IMG/VR virus record: IMGVR_UViG_3300021365_000017
Location: 1 to 57,131 of that record
Reading direction: 5' to 3' (one strand)
Origin: a virus
DNA length: 57,131 nt
Positions within the stretch are counted from its first letter, which is position 1. Each line of letters starts with the position of its first letter. The notes beneath the pieces are model-generated. The model was not told the origin of the DNA and did not search any database. It was given only the letters and a program-made list of their open reading frames with translations. This document shows positions 6,841-13,174 of the stretch, in pieces. The translations under genes were made by a program, and so were the position numbers.

Positions 6841-6854
6841 ACAAATTGAAAGCC

Positions 6855-7796
6855 ATGAGTAAAGCAAAGAAAGACGTCTACCAGCAGGTCACCGACCGCA
6901 TCATCGAGGGTCTCCAGACCAAGGGTCTCCAATGGTTCAAGCCTTGGAACGCTGGACAAGGCATGGGTGCTATGATGCCCATCAACAACACCACGGGGAA
7001 AGCCTATCGTGGTCTCAACCAGCTGTTCCTCTGCATCGAGCAGACGGCCAATGGCTACGAGCACAACGAATGGTTGACCTACAAGCAGGCGGCTAAGGCT
7101 GGCGGCAATGTAGTCAAGGGTTCTACAGGCACTGAGATTGTGTTCTGGAACATCAGCTACGTTGACCCAACGGCCAGCCCAGCTAAGTTCTACCGCAAGG
7201 TGACTGACGCTCCTGCCAGCATCCGTCCGCTGTTGAAGAAGGTCTTCAGCCCACGTCTCTGGAACGTGTTCAACATCGCCCAGTGCGAAGGTATCGAGCC
7301 ACGTCGCAAGCCCGTGACTCCGGTTGAGCCAGCGGAGCAGTTCAATCCAATCGGTGAGGCTGATAAGGTGTACGCAGAGCTGTACCCCACCAAGCACAAG
7401 CCCACACTGGGTCATGGTGGAGCCAGCGCGTTCTACGCTCCAATGCGCCATCACGTCCAGATGCCCAAGCCTGAGACGTTCGTGACGAACGATGACTACT
7501 ACAAGACTCTGTTCCACGAGTTGGTGCACAGCACTGGTCACGAGGATATCTTGAACCGCCTGAACAAGGTGGCCGCCTTCGGGTCTGAGGACTACAGCAA
7601 GGAGGAGTTGGTGGCTGAGATTGGTGCTCAGTTCCTCGTCGGTCTCACAGGCATCGAGCCAAAGGATGACCACGTAAACAGCCAAGCCTACGTCAACAAC
7701 TGGGTGAAGCAGTTGAAGGATAAGCCGAAGATGGCTCTGTCAGCCGCGAACAAGGCAATGAAGGCTGTGGACTTCATCATGGGGGGAGAGGTGTGA
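6855..7796 (+). CDS. ArdC-like antirestriction protein with zincin domain
   Basis: A 313-residue protein starting at MSKAKKDVYQQVTDRIIEGL. Residues about 1-130 match the ArdC N-terminal (DUF1738) pattern: LQWFKPWN, NNTTGKAYRGLN, NEWLTYKQAAKAGGNVVKG, IVFWN. The C-terminal half carries a metallopeptidase-like site, FHELVHSTGHED (HExxH) with a downstream Glu in ELVAEIGAQFL. ArdC proteins bind single-stranded DNA and protect incoming DNA from restriction. An upstream in-frame ATG at 6792 would run through the promoter cassette, so 6855 is preferred. Early expression fits defence evasion. Confidence 0.85.
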   Translation: MSKAKKDVYQQVTDRIIEGLQTKGLQWFKPWNAGQGMGAMMPINNTTGKAYRGLNQLFLCIEQTANGYEHNEWLTYKQAAKAGGNVVKGSTGTEIVFWNISYVDPTASPAKFYRKVTDAPASIRPLLKKVFSPRLWNVFNIAQCEGIEPRRKPVTPVEPAEQFNPIGEADKVYAELYPTKHKPTLGHGGASAFYAPMRHHVQMPKPETFVTNDDYYKTLFHELVHSTGHEDILNRLNKVAAFGSEDYSKEELVAEIGAQFLVGLTGIEPKDDHVNSQAYVNNWVKQLKDKPKMALSAANKAMKAVDFIMGGEV

Positions 7797-7806
7797 GCCT
7801 CCCCTC

Positions 7807-7820
7807 CGCCCTTCGGGGCG
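7807..7820 (+). terminator. UUCG-type hairpin after the ArdC-like gene
   Basis: CGCCC-TTCG-GGGCG forms a perfect 5-bp stem with a stable tetraloop, 10 nt after the stop codon. No T-run follows (the next bases are TTAACATTAA), so it is either a weak terminator or a 3'-end stabiliser in front of the next promoter cassette. Confidence 0.5.
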
Positions 7821-7884
7821 TTAACATTAATTCACAAGTAACGCACAATAAAACGAATACATCCAGCGTTACTACTATAGAAAC
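7821..7884 (+). promoter_or_regulatory. Early promoter cassette, copy c
   Basis: A diverged first element (TTAACATTAATTCACA) is followed by CACAATAAA (7844) and GCGTTACTACTATAGAAAC (7866-7884). The C-to-G distance is 36 nt. GTAACG upstream and CGTTAC downstream are complementary. Confidence 0.65.
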
Positions 7885-7892
7885 GAGAGAAC

Positions 7893-8228
7893 ATGAAAAA
7901 ATACGACTCAACACCGATTGCATACGCAAGCTACCCAAACACCGGAGTAGTCCGAACTGACCGCAAGTTCCGCGCCACAATCCAGTTCCACACTGGGAGC
8001 GCATGGAGCAAAGGGACATGGGCTTGCTCGAAGACGTTCAACAACGAGAGCCACATAGACAACTTCATCGCATACATGGAGAGGACTAAGGGTTGGAACG
8101 TCGATGAGGTATGGTATGGAAAGAACCTGACTCCCCTTGAGGACTCTTGGGCGTATGCTGGCGATGCTGTAAAAAAGAAGTTTCACAAGCCTAATGGCTG
8201 GAAGGCTAGACGCTCTGCCGGATACTAA
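7893..8228 (+). CDS. Early protein, unknown function, 111 residues
   Basis: No family recognised. The protein is basic and aromatic (SAWSKGTWACSKTFNNESHI; KGWNVDEVWYGKN; KKKFHKPNGWKARR). It stands alone between two promoter cassettes, so it has its own transcription start and is likely made in quantity early in infection. The stop codon abuts the TTAACA element of the next cassette. Confidence 0.65.
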   Translation: MKKYDSTPIAYASYPNTGVVRTDRKFRATIQFHTGSAWSKGTWACSKTFNNESHIDNFIAYMERTKGWNVDEVWYGKNLTPLEDSWAYAGDAVKKKFHKPNGWKARRSAGY

Positions 8229-8290
8229 TTAACATCCGTTAACAACCTGAGCACAATAACAAGAAGCCCTTCTGCGTTATTACTATAGAA
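8229..8290 (+). promoter_or_regulatory. Early promoter cassette, copy d (most complete)
   Basis: Perfect TTAACATCCGTTAACA (8229-8244), CACAATAAC (8252-8260) and GCGTTATTACTATAGAA (8274-8290). AATAAC pairs with GTTATT, and AGAA-GCCC-TTCT lies between them, so the spacer can fold into a hairpin. The ATG follows 22 nt after the TATAG. Confidence 0.75.
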
Positions 8291-8310
8291 GCCACCAATA
8301 GATAAATTAC

Positions 8311-8604
8311 ATGGGACAGAAAGCAATTCAAATAGACACGATGACATGCGGACAGCACTTCCTTCCCGCCATCTTTAACGGGGACACCGAGTCCCTAGGC
8401 GCACACGAAGAGTATCTCTTGGAGCGCGAGGTGAGGTGGTATCAGATGCAGGGAGAGGAGGACTACCCCAACTTCGTTAGCATCGAGTTCGAGTGCACAT
8501 CAAGCGAGCGATACATGTGCGGATGTGACCTAACAGGGCATCTCGGTGAATGTGTAGAGGTGAAGGTCTTTGTGTTCCTAGATGAGAACTACGTGAAAGA
8601 TTAA
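8311..8604 (+). CDS. Early protein, unknown function, Cys-containing, 97 residues
   Basis: No family recognised. It has five Cys residues (MTCGQ; FECTSS; YMCGCDLTGHLGEC), four of them spaced so that they could bind a metal together with His. The rest is acidic (YLLEREVRWYQMQGEEDYPN). It has a single-gene transcription unit between cassettes d and e; its TAA lies within the next TTAACA element. Confidence 0.6.
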   Translation: MGQKAIQIDTMTCGQHFLPAIFNGDTESLGAHEEYLLEREVRWYQMQGEEDYPNFVSIEFECTSSERYMCGCDLTGHLGECVEVKVFVFLDENYVKD

Positions 8605-8661
8605 CATCCGTTAACAGACTGCGCACAATAACAGCAAACCTGCCGCGTTATTACTAAAGAA
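8601..8661 (+). promoter_or_regulatory. Early promoter cassette, copy e
   Basis: Perfect TTAACATCCGTTAACA (8601-8616), CACAATAAC (8624-8632) and GCGTTATTACTAAAGAA (8645-8661), with TAAAG in place of TATAG. The C-to-G distance is 35 nt. The leader AAAAACAATTCAATATG follows. Confidence 0.7.
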
Positions 8662-8684
8662 GACATCATTAAAAACAATTCAAT

Positions 8685-9890
8685 ATGAGAGTTACCACGA
8701 AAAACAACAAGGCCTTCACGCCTGATTCCAAGTCAGCCATCATCGCACTTGTGAGGTTACGACGTTCGTCATTCCAAAGCATCTACAAGGTTGAGCAAGC
8801 AATCAGAGATGAGTACATCAAGCTTACAGCTAACAGCTTCGGTGTCATCCCAGCAGATTACTATCAACTACAAAAGCCCGTCAACGCTAAGGCAATGGCA
8901 AAGGCTAGATTGGCTGTAATTGGGGGGACAAGTACTACTATTTGCAGGCGATTCCTTGAGGTCGTACCAAATATGTCTGACTACACGATATCGCTGTGTG
9001 AACAGGGTGAGGCTGTATTAGAGGAGGCAAACGGCAACGGGTCAAGCCATTCAGCTTACAGCAATCGAGTAAGTGAGTATGACCTGAATCGAGTCTTAGA
9101 ATTTGTCTTGGAGAAGAAGCACCTTGATAACCAAGAGCTACTGGACTACAACGAAGACGTTAAGAGGTCTATTAAACGGGGCAAGTATCTCAAGGCGGTG
9201 CGCGAAGGTGACCCTCTGCGTGCTGGGCTGGAGGAAGGTCAGGTGTGCTATGAGTTCACTGATGCCGTGTTCGATGACCACATCGACATGTTCACCAATG
9301 TGCTGTTCATTGGTCACCAACTGCGTGTTGTGAAGGATACAGATTGCAACATGTACACCATTCAAAAACTGACCACCAACGCCCATGAACCATGGAGAAC
9401 AGTTGGATTCGAGGACAAGTTGTACGATGTTATCGTTGGGTTATCTGGCACATTGCTAAACAAGGAGCTAAGGGCTGTAGAGTCAGCCGTTCGACAATGC
9501 GAGCGAGGTCAACCTATGATTCAAGACCTATTCACACCGGATGAGATTCGACAACTGGCTGATACCCAGTGCGTGCAACTGCCAAAGCAGACTACGTTTT
9601 CTGTAGTGAAAGTTGGCACAGAGTCTTTCGGGTGCGTTGAATGCTCTAAGGTCAAGCCAGAGGCGAACGTGATTGCATCTGGACTCAAGTATGAGGATGC
9701 TGATAAGTTGCGAGGCTTATCATCCAAAGACGCTGAAGCAAAGCGACGAGTGGAGAAAAAAGCCAATCGCATCAACAACATGAGAGAACAGCTCGTTCAA
9801 GAAAGGGCTGAGTTGGTTAAGCTGGAAGAGGAGCAAGAGCAAGCTGAAAGCAACTTGACTAATCACCAGAACCAAATACAGGCGGCATGA
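8685..9890 (+). CDS. Large early protein, unknown function, 401 residues
   Basis: No family recognised. A basic N-terminus (MRVTTKNNKAFTPDSKSAII) leads to a helical body. Two Cys pairs occur (QVCYEF; SFGCVECSKVK). The last 60 residues form a heptad coiled coil (RINNMREQLVQERAELVKLE, ending EEQEQAESNLTNHQNQIQ). It is the largest early gene without an assignment. Its TGA overlaps the ATG of the small following gene (ATGA), so the two are translationally coupled. Confidence 0.65.
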   Translation: MRVTTKNNKAFTPDSKSAIIALVRLRRSSFQSIYKVEQAIRDEYIKLTANSFGVIPADYYQLQKPVNAKAMAKARLAVIGGTSTTICRRFLEVVPNMSDYTISLCEQGEAVLEEANGNGSSHSAYSNRVSEYDLNRVLEFVLEKKHLDNQELLDYNEDVKRSIKRGKYLKAVREGDPLRAGLEEGQVCYEFTDAVFDDHIDMFTNVLFIGHQLRVVKDTDCNMYTIQKLTTNAHEPWRTVGFEDKLYDVIVGLSGTLLNKELRAVESAVRQCERGQPMIQDLFTPDEIRQLADTQCVQLPKQTTFSVVKVGTESFGCVECSKVKPEANVIASGLKYEDADKLRGLSSKDAEAKRRVEKKANRINNMREQLVQERAELVKLEEEQEQAESNLTNHQNQIQAA

Positions 9891-10054
9891 TATTCGATAA
9901 CGCACACAACCCATTCATCGAGCTTGACCTATCGAAGGAAGAGCTGGTGGAAGCATACAACTTCTTCCAAGGAGTTGACCTAGAATCCCAGATGCTTGTA
10001 GCTGATGCACTTGATGCTAAGTACAGCTTGATGGAGTTAATTAACATCCGTTAA
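9887..10054 (+). CDS. Small acidic early protein, 55 residues
   Basis: The ATG at 9887 overlaps the stop of the preceding gene (ATGA). The frame encodes MIFDNAHNPFIELDLSKEEL, then a helical acidic region, ending in LMELINIR. The final codons and TAA are read from the TTAACATCCGTTAA palindrome itself, so the regulatory element doubles as coding sequence. No family recognised; the coupling supports its being real. Confidence 0.6.
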   Translation: MIFDNAHNPFIELDLSKEELVEAYNFFQGVDLESQMLVADALDAKYSLMELINIR

Positions 10055-10103
10055 CAAACGACGGACAATATCTCAGAACACGGTGCGTTCTAACTATAGA
10101 AAC
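10041..10103 (+). promoter_or_regulatory. Early promoter cassette, copy f
   Basis: Perfect TTAACATCCGTTAACA (10041-10056), GACAATATC (10064) and GCGTTCTAACTATAGAAAC (10085-10103). The inner arms change to AGAAC/GTTCT, so the inverted repeat is kept while the bases differ from copy d. Confidence 0.7.
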
Positions 10104-10122
10104 ACCACAAAAACAATTCACC

Positions 10123-10368
10123 ATGATTAAAATCATTTTAACAACAGAAGACGGATGGGACTGCGCTCCCGCCATCATGGAGGTATCCGAGCTACTACCA
10201 CATGCTCGTGAGATGCACTACGAGATTCAGTGTTGCAAGAGAAGCATGAGCGCGAAGGATATGCTTAGTGACCTGAACGATTTCGTTACCGACCTCAAGC
10301 AAAGGATAGACGATGCCGCTGAAGAATTAGAAGGAGTTGAATTTCAAACCGTTGAAGATGAAGAGTAA
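10123..10368 (+). CDS. Early protein, unknown function, 81 residues
   Basis: No family recognised. A mostly helical acidic protein (MIKIILTTEDGWDCAPAIME; DLNDFVTDLKQRIDDAAEEL). Preceded by cassette f and the leader AAAAACAATTCACCATG. Its end overlaps the next gene by 11 nt (ATGAAGAGTAA), which links the two in translation. Confidence 0.6.
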   Translation: MIKIILTTEDGWDCAPAIMEVSELLPHAREMHYEIQCCKRSMSAKDMLSDLNDFVTDLKQRIDDAAEELEGVEFQTVEDEE

Positions 10369-10588
10369 AGCCGCAATCCCAGAGAAAGGTCAGTTGACCG
10401 ACATGATTATAAACTTCGAGGAGCAACAGTGTACCATCGAAGAGATACTGGAGTTGTTCTCCGTGCTCATCCAGACTGGCATGGCATGGTCTCTTCAGGG
10501 TAGCTACGGGCGGTTGGCTCGTCACCTCATCGACCAAGGAAGTTTATCCGATGATGGCACAATAACTCACGAGTTCCTGCCGTTCTAA
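10358..10588 (+). CDS. Early protein, unknown function, 76 residues
   Basis: The start at ATG 10358 (MKSKAAIPEKGQLTDMIINF) is preferred over an upstream in-frame ATG at 10337 because it gives a short stop/start overlap with the previous gene. The body is helical (EEQQCTIEEILELFSVLIQT). The C-terminal codons are read from promoter cassette g. No family recognised. Confidence 0.55.
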   Translation: MKSKAAIPEKGQLTDMIINFEEQQCTIEEILELFSVLIQTGMAWSLQGSYGRLARHLIDQGSLSDDGTITHEFLPF

Positions 10589-10598
10589 TTATAGAAAC
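10558..10598 (+). promoter_or_regulatory. Early promoter cassette, copy g, inside the end of a gene
   Basis: CACAATAAC (10558) and CCGTTCTAATTATAGAAAC (10580-10598) are 36 nt apart from C to the G of TATAG. The inverted repeat here is AACTC-AC-GAGTT. The cassette is embedded in the last codons of the 76-residue gene and drives the gene at 10615. Confidence 0.65.
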
Positions 10599-10614
10599 CA
10601 AAAAACAATTCAAT

Positions 10615-10848
10615 ATGAGTATGTTCGATAAAACCCCACGTCACTTCAGCGTGACACAAAACAAGGCCACCGAAGCCGGAGTCATGAAGATTCAAATCGG
10701 AAAGCTTGAGCTGTCAATCACAACGCTCAACGGAATCAATGAAGCTGTGGTGTTCTCAGAGAGCGGAGACCAAGTTTCTGAGACTAAGTTCACAGATTTC
10801 AACGAGGTCATCTCGTTATTCTGGAAGCTGGAATCACTCGACATTTAA
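10615..10848 (+). CDS. Early protein, unknown function, 77 residues
   Basis: No family recognised. The protein is beta-rich (MKIQIGKLELSITTLNGINE; AVVFSESGDQVSETKFTDFN) with a short C-terminal helix. The leader AAAAAACAATTCAATATG precedes it, 21 nt after the TATAG of cassette g. It shares a transcript with the following gene, which has a leader motif but no cassette. Confidence 0.6.
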   Translation: MSMFDKTPRHFSVTQNKATEAGVMKIQIGKLELSITTLNGINEAVVFSESGDQVSETKFTDFNEVISLFWKLESLDI

Positions 10849-10874
10849 GTTAAACCCCCAAAAAACAATTCACC

Positions 10875-11354
10875 ATGGGATTAGATATGTACCTGACTCG
10901 TAACCACTATGTGCGGAACTGGAGTCACCGACCAGACAGAGACTACAAGGTCTCTGCGAAGATGAACAACAAGCGTGTACCCTTCCTCGGAAGCGTAGGC
11001 GAAGTGACCAGCATCCGTGAGGAGGTGCTGTGCTGGAGAAAAGCCAACGCCATCCACAAGTGGTTCGTTGACAACGTGCAGGACGGAGATGATGACTGCG
11101 GGAAATACTACGTAGGTATCGAGCAACTACAAGAGTTGCGACACGCCTGCCTTGCCGTCATCGCATCGCCAGAGCGAGCCGAAGAACTACTACCTACGCA
11201 AAGTGGGTTCTTCTACGGGAGCACAGAGTTTGATGAGTACTACTTGGAGGACTTGCGTATGACCGCAAAGACTATCGAGAAGCTCGTGAAACAGCAAATC
11301 CAAGCCAAGGACATGAAGCACTCGATGGACTTCGAGTACAGCTCATCTTGGTAA
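10875..11354 (+). CDS. Conserved phage protein of the MGLDMYL type, unknown function
   Basis: A 159-residue protein. Its start MGLDMYLTRNHYV and the blocks AIHKWFVDNVQDGDDDCGKY and FFYGSTEFDEYYLEDL are, from memory, a recurring set in phage proteins of many hosts. Function is not established. The conserved Asp, His and Cys residues could form an active or metal site, but nothing confirms this. It is preceded by the leader AAAAAACAATTCACCATG without a TATAG element. Confidence 0.65.
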   Translation: MGLDMYLTRNHYVRNWSHRPDRDYKVSAKMNNKRVPFLGSVGEVTSIREEVLCWRKANAIHKWFVDNVQDGDDDCGKYYVGIEQLQELRHACLAVIASPERAEELLPTQSGFFYGSTEFDEYYLEDLRMTAKTIEKLVKQQIQAKDMKHSMDFEYSSSW

Positions 11355-11417
11355 TTAACATCCGTTAACAAGCGGAGCACAATAACCCAGAAAGTCTGGC
11401 GTTATAGATAGAGAAAC
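11355..11417 (+). promoter_or_regulatory. Early promoter cassette, copy i
   Basis: Perfect TTAACATCCGTTAACA (11355-11370), CACAATAAC (11378-11386) and GCGTTATAGATAGAGAAAC (11399-11417). The spacer holds the best hairpin of the set: ATAAC/GTTAT outside and CCAGA-AAG-TCTGG inside. Confidence 0.75.
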
Positions 11418-11433
11418 CAAAAAACATTTCATT

Positions 11434-11838
11434 ATGAGTGAAGTAAATAGTAATATCGAGTGGACGGATGAGGCAATGATGGCCTTCTGTCAAGTGTATG
11501 CAGGCAACATCAATTCGCCACGACTGCCAATGCAAATCAGCTACAAGAAGTATCACAAGCTGAAGATTAATGAGAAGCTGGAAGCATTCAAGCGAGACTG
11601 GTCAGAGTACCAGCGTAAGCTTAAGTTTCCCTTCAGTGAGGGAGATGAGCATTGGGTGCTGGGTGGTGATGGCATCCTCCGCTACAGCGTATGGGACGAC
11701 GTGTCCGAGGAAGACCACATGGCCAACCCCGACCTCAGGTACTTCACCTTTGAGCAGGGCATAGACATGGCTCGTCGCAACGGAATCCTGAACGACTACA
11801 ACAGCCTGATTGGTCTTCTAAAAGCCCCAACGCCATGA
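11434..11838 (+). CDS. Early protein, unknown function, 134 residues
   Basis: No family recognised. A basic, aromatic protein (MQISYKKYHKLKINEKLEAF; RDWSEYQRKLKFPFSEGDEH) with an acidic centre. It overlaps the next gene by 4 nt (ATGA), which links it to the DUF7249-like protein. Driven by cassette i with the leader AAAAAACATTTCATTATG. Confidence 0.6.
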   Translation: MSEVNSNIEWTDEAMMAFCQVYAGNINSPRLPMQISYKKYHKLKINEKLEAFKRDWSEYQRKLKFPFSEGDEHWVLGGDGILRYSVWDDVSEEDHMANPDLRYFTFEQGIDMARRNGILNDYNSLIGLLKAPTP

Positions 11839-12122
11839 GTTACGAGTCATTCCGCAACAGAGAGACGTGGTTGGTCAACGTCTGGGGTTTTGTTGATGGT
11901 CTCGCAGAGACCTACATCGACACCGAGAATCCGAACGACCTAACGGGAGTAACCCCTCAGTGGTGTAGAGATTGCTTCGACATGATAGTCGAGGATACCT
12001 ACAACAAATTACCTAACGGAATCCTCAAGGACTTCGTTGATGGATGCCTTCAGGCAATCGACTGGCACGAGCTGTCAATGACGGTGAAGGACACAATAAA
12101 AGAGCAACGAGAGACGTTGTAG
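11835..12122 (+). CDS. DUF7249-like early protein
   Basis: A 95-residue protein whose start MSYESFRNRETWLVNVWGFV fits the 'NxETWxVxLW' pattern of small phage and mobile-element proteins now placed in DUF7249. The remainder is an acidic helical domain with Trp and Cys (TPQWCRDCFDMIVEDTYNKL). Function unknown. Its end contains the CACAATAAA part of cassette j. Confidence 0.55.
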   Translation: MSYESFRNRETWLVNVWGFVDGLAETYIDTENPNDLTGVTPQWCRDCFDMIVEDTYNKLPNGILKDFVDGCLQAIDWHELSMTVKDTIKEQRETL

Positions 12123-12133
12123 CTGTATAAAAC
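12092..12133 (+). promoter_or_regulatory. Early promoter cassette, diverged copy j
   Basis: CACAATAAA (12092) is followed by ACGTTGTAGCTGTATAAAAC (12114-12133), with TATAA at 12126. The C-to-end distance is 38 nt, slightly longer than in other copies. The leader AACATAACCCC matches that before the gene at 6296. Confidence 0.45.
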
Positions 12134-12148
12134 ATAACCCCTTTTACA

Positions 12149-12367
12149 ATGAGTAATACAACAGAAGATATGAGCCGTGAGGATACGATGGCAATGCACT
12201 TCGAGCTTCACGACAGCAAGACAGTGTGCCGTCTGTTCCTTGATGTTTGTCGCAGGTACGACCTAGGTAACATAGACCAGAGCCAAATGGTGCAGGCATG
12301 CATGCTGGTCGCAGACGAAGCAGAAAAACTTGGGTTGCGAGACCCCCTAAAAGAATGGGAGTTATGA
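12149..12367 (+). CDS. Unknown protein, 72 residues
   Basis: No family recognised. Acidic and helical (MSNTTEDMSREDTMAMHFEL; ADEAEKLGLRDPLKEWEL) with two Cys (VCRLFLDVCRRYD). It is the first gene of the compact overlapping operon; its TGA overlaps the ATG of the next gene (ATGA). Confidence 0.6.
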   Translation: MSNTTEDMSREDTMAMHFELHDSKTVCRLFLDVCRRYDLGNIDQSQMVQACMLVADEAEKLGLRDPLKEWEL

Positions 12368-12636
12368 ATGAAGCAATTAACATGTGGAAAAAAATGTGCA
12401 GTAATCTGTTGAAAATGTCACGGAAAACATCGAACTTTGCAAAAGCGGTTCACGTCGAGAGGCAAGCTTACAGCAACCTGATACGACAACAGGGTGTACT
12501 GCTTGATGAATACGAAGATTTAGTTAAAGCCTATGAAGAGAACAATCAAGATGCTGATAGCGTCACCCCTACTCCTCCTGTCAATCCTACTACACCCAGT
12601 AGTGATACTACAAGGATGGATAATGAAAGAAGTTGA
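12364..12636 (+). CDS. Unknown protein with Pro/Thr-rich tail, 90 residues
   Basis: The start at ATG 12364 (MNEAINMWKKMCSNLLKMSR) is coupled to the preceding stop; the longer frame from 12298 would overlap the previous gene by 70 nt. Residues 1-60 form a basic coiled-coil-like helix. The tail (SVTPTPPVNPTTPSSDTTRM) is low complexity. No family recognised. Confidence 0.55.
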   Translation: MNEAINMWKKMCSNLLKMSRKTSNFAKAVHVERQAYSNLIRQQGVLLDEYEDLVKAYEENNQDADSVTPTPPVNPTTPSSDTTRMDNERS

Positions 12637-12655
12637 ATCCTTTATTAAATAGAAT

Positions 12656-13174
12656 ATGTCACAACACAAATTCAAGACCACGAACATCCGTGGCAAGCAA
12701 TACGTCGAAGTAAACGAGCGTATTAAATTCTTCCGACAGGAAGACCAGTACAAGAACTGGACAATCTCCACAGAAATCAACATGATGGATACCGGAGACG
12801 AGTGTATCTGTAAATGCCTGATTGCCGACCCCGAACAACGAGTCATAGCCACAGGTCATGCACATGAAGTGAAGTCATCGAGTAACATCAACAAGACATC
12901 CTTCGTGGAGAACTGCGAGACATCGGCTGTAGGTAGAGCACTTGCGATGATGGGGATTGGGATAGATGCCAGCATTGCCTCAGCTAACGAGGTCAAGGAA
13001 GCTATCGCTAAACAAGACGAGCCAGAGGATATTGAGCGTGACTACCAAAAGGCAGTGACCTACCTCAAGAATGCTAAAGACCGTAAGGATGCTTGGACTA
13101 AGATTGAAAAGCAATCTAAGACTAAGTTCAGCAAGGCTCAGTACAGCAAACTAGTGGAATACTCCGAAGCCTGA
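12656..13174 (+). CDS. Putative single-strand annealing/recombination-associated protein
   Basis: A 172-residue protein with the block SFVENCETSAVGRALAMMGI followed by GIDASIASANEVKEA, a signature known from phage proteins encoded beside recombination exonucleases. The N-terminal part is beta-rich (ISTEINMMDTGDECICKCLI) and the C-terminus is a basic helical domain. The single-base overlap with a RecE/PDDEXK exonuclease gene strongly suggests a partner in single-strand annealing, analogous to ERF or RecT systems. The family link is by pattern; the annealase role is inferred. Confidence 0.6.
   Translation: MSQHKFKTTNIRGKQYVEVNERIKFFRQEDQYKNWTISTEINMMDTGDECICKCLIADPEQRVIATGHAHEVKSSSNINKTSFVENCETSAVGRALAMMGIGIDASIASANEVKEAIAKQDEPEDIERDYQKAVTYLKNAKDRKDAWTKIEKQSKTKFSKAQYSKLVEYSEA

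Noticed and set aside
6762-7685. A 307-codon open frame antisense to the ArdC-like gene
   Set aside because: It mirrors the whole ArdC-like gene, which has clear family motifs on the plus strand, and its own translation (Leu/Val-rich, no motif) is typical of a shadow frame.
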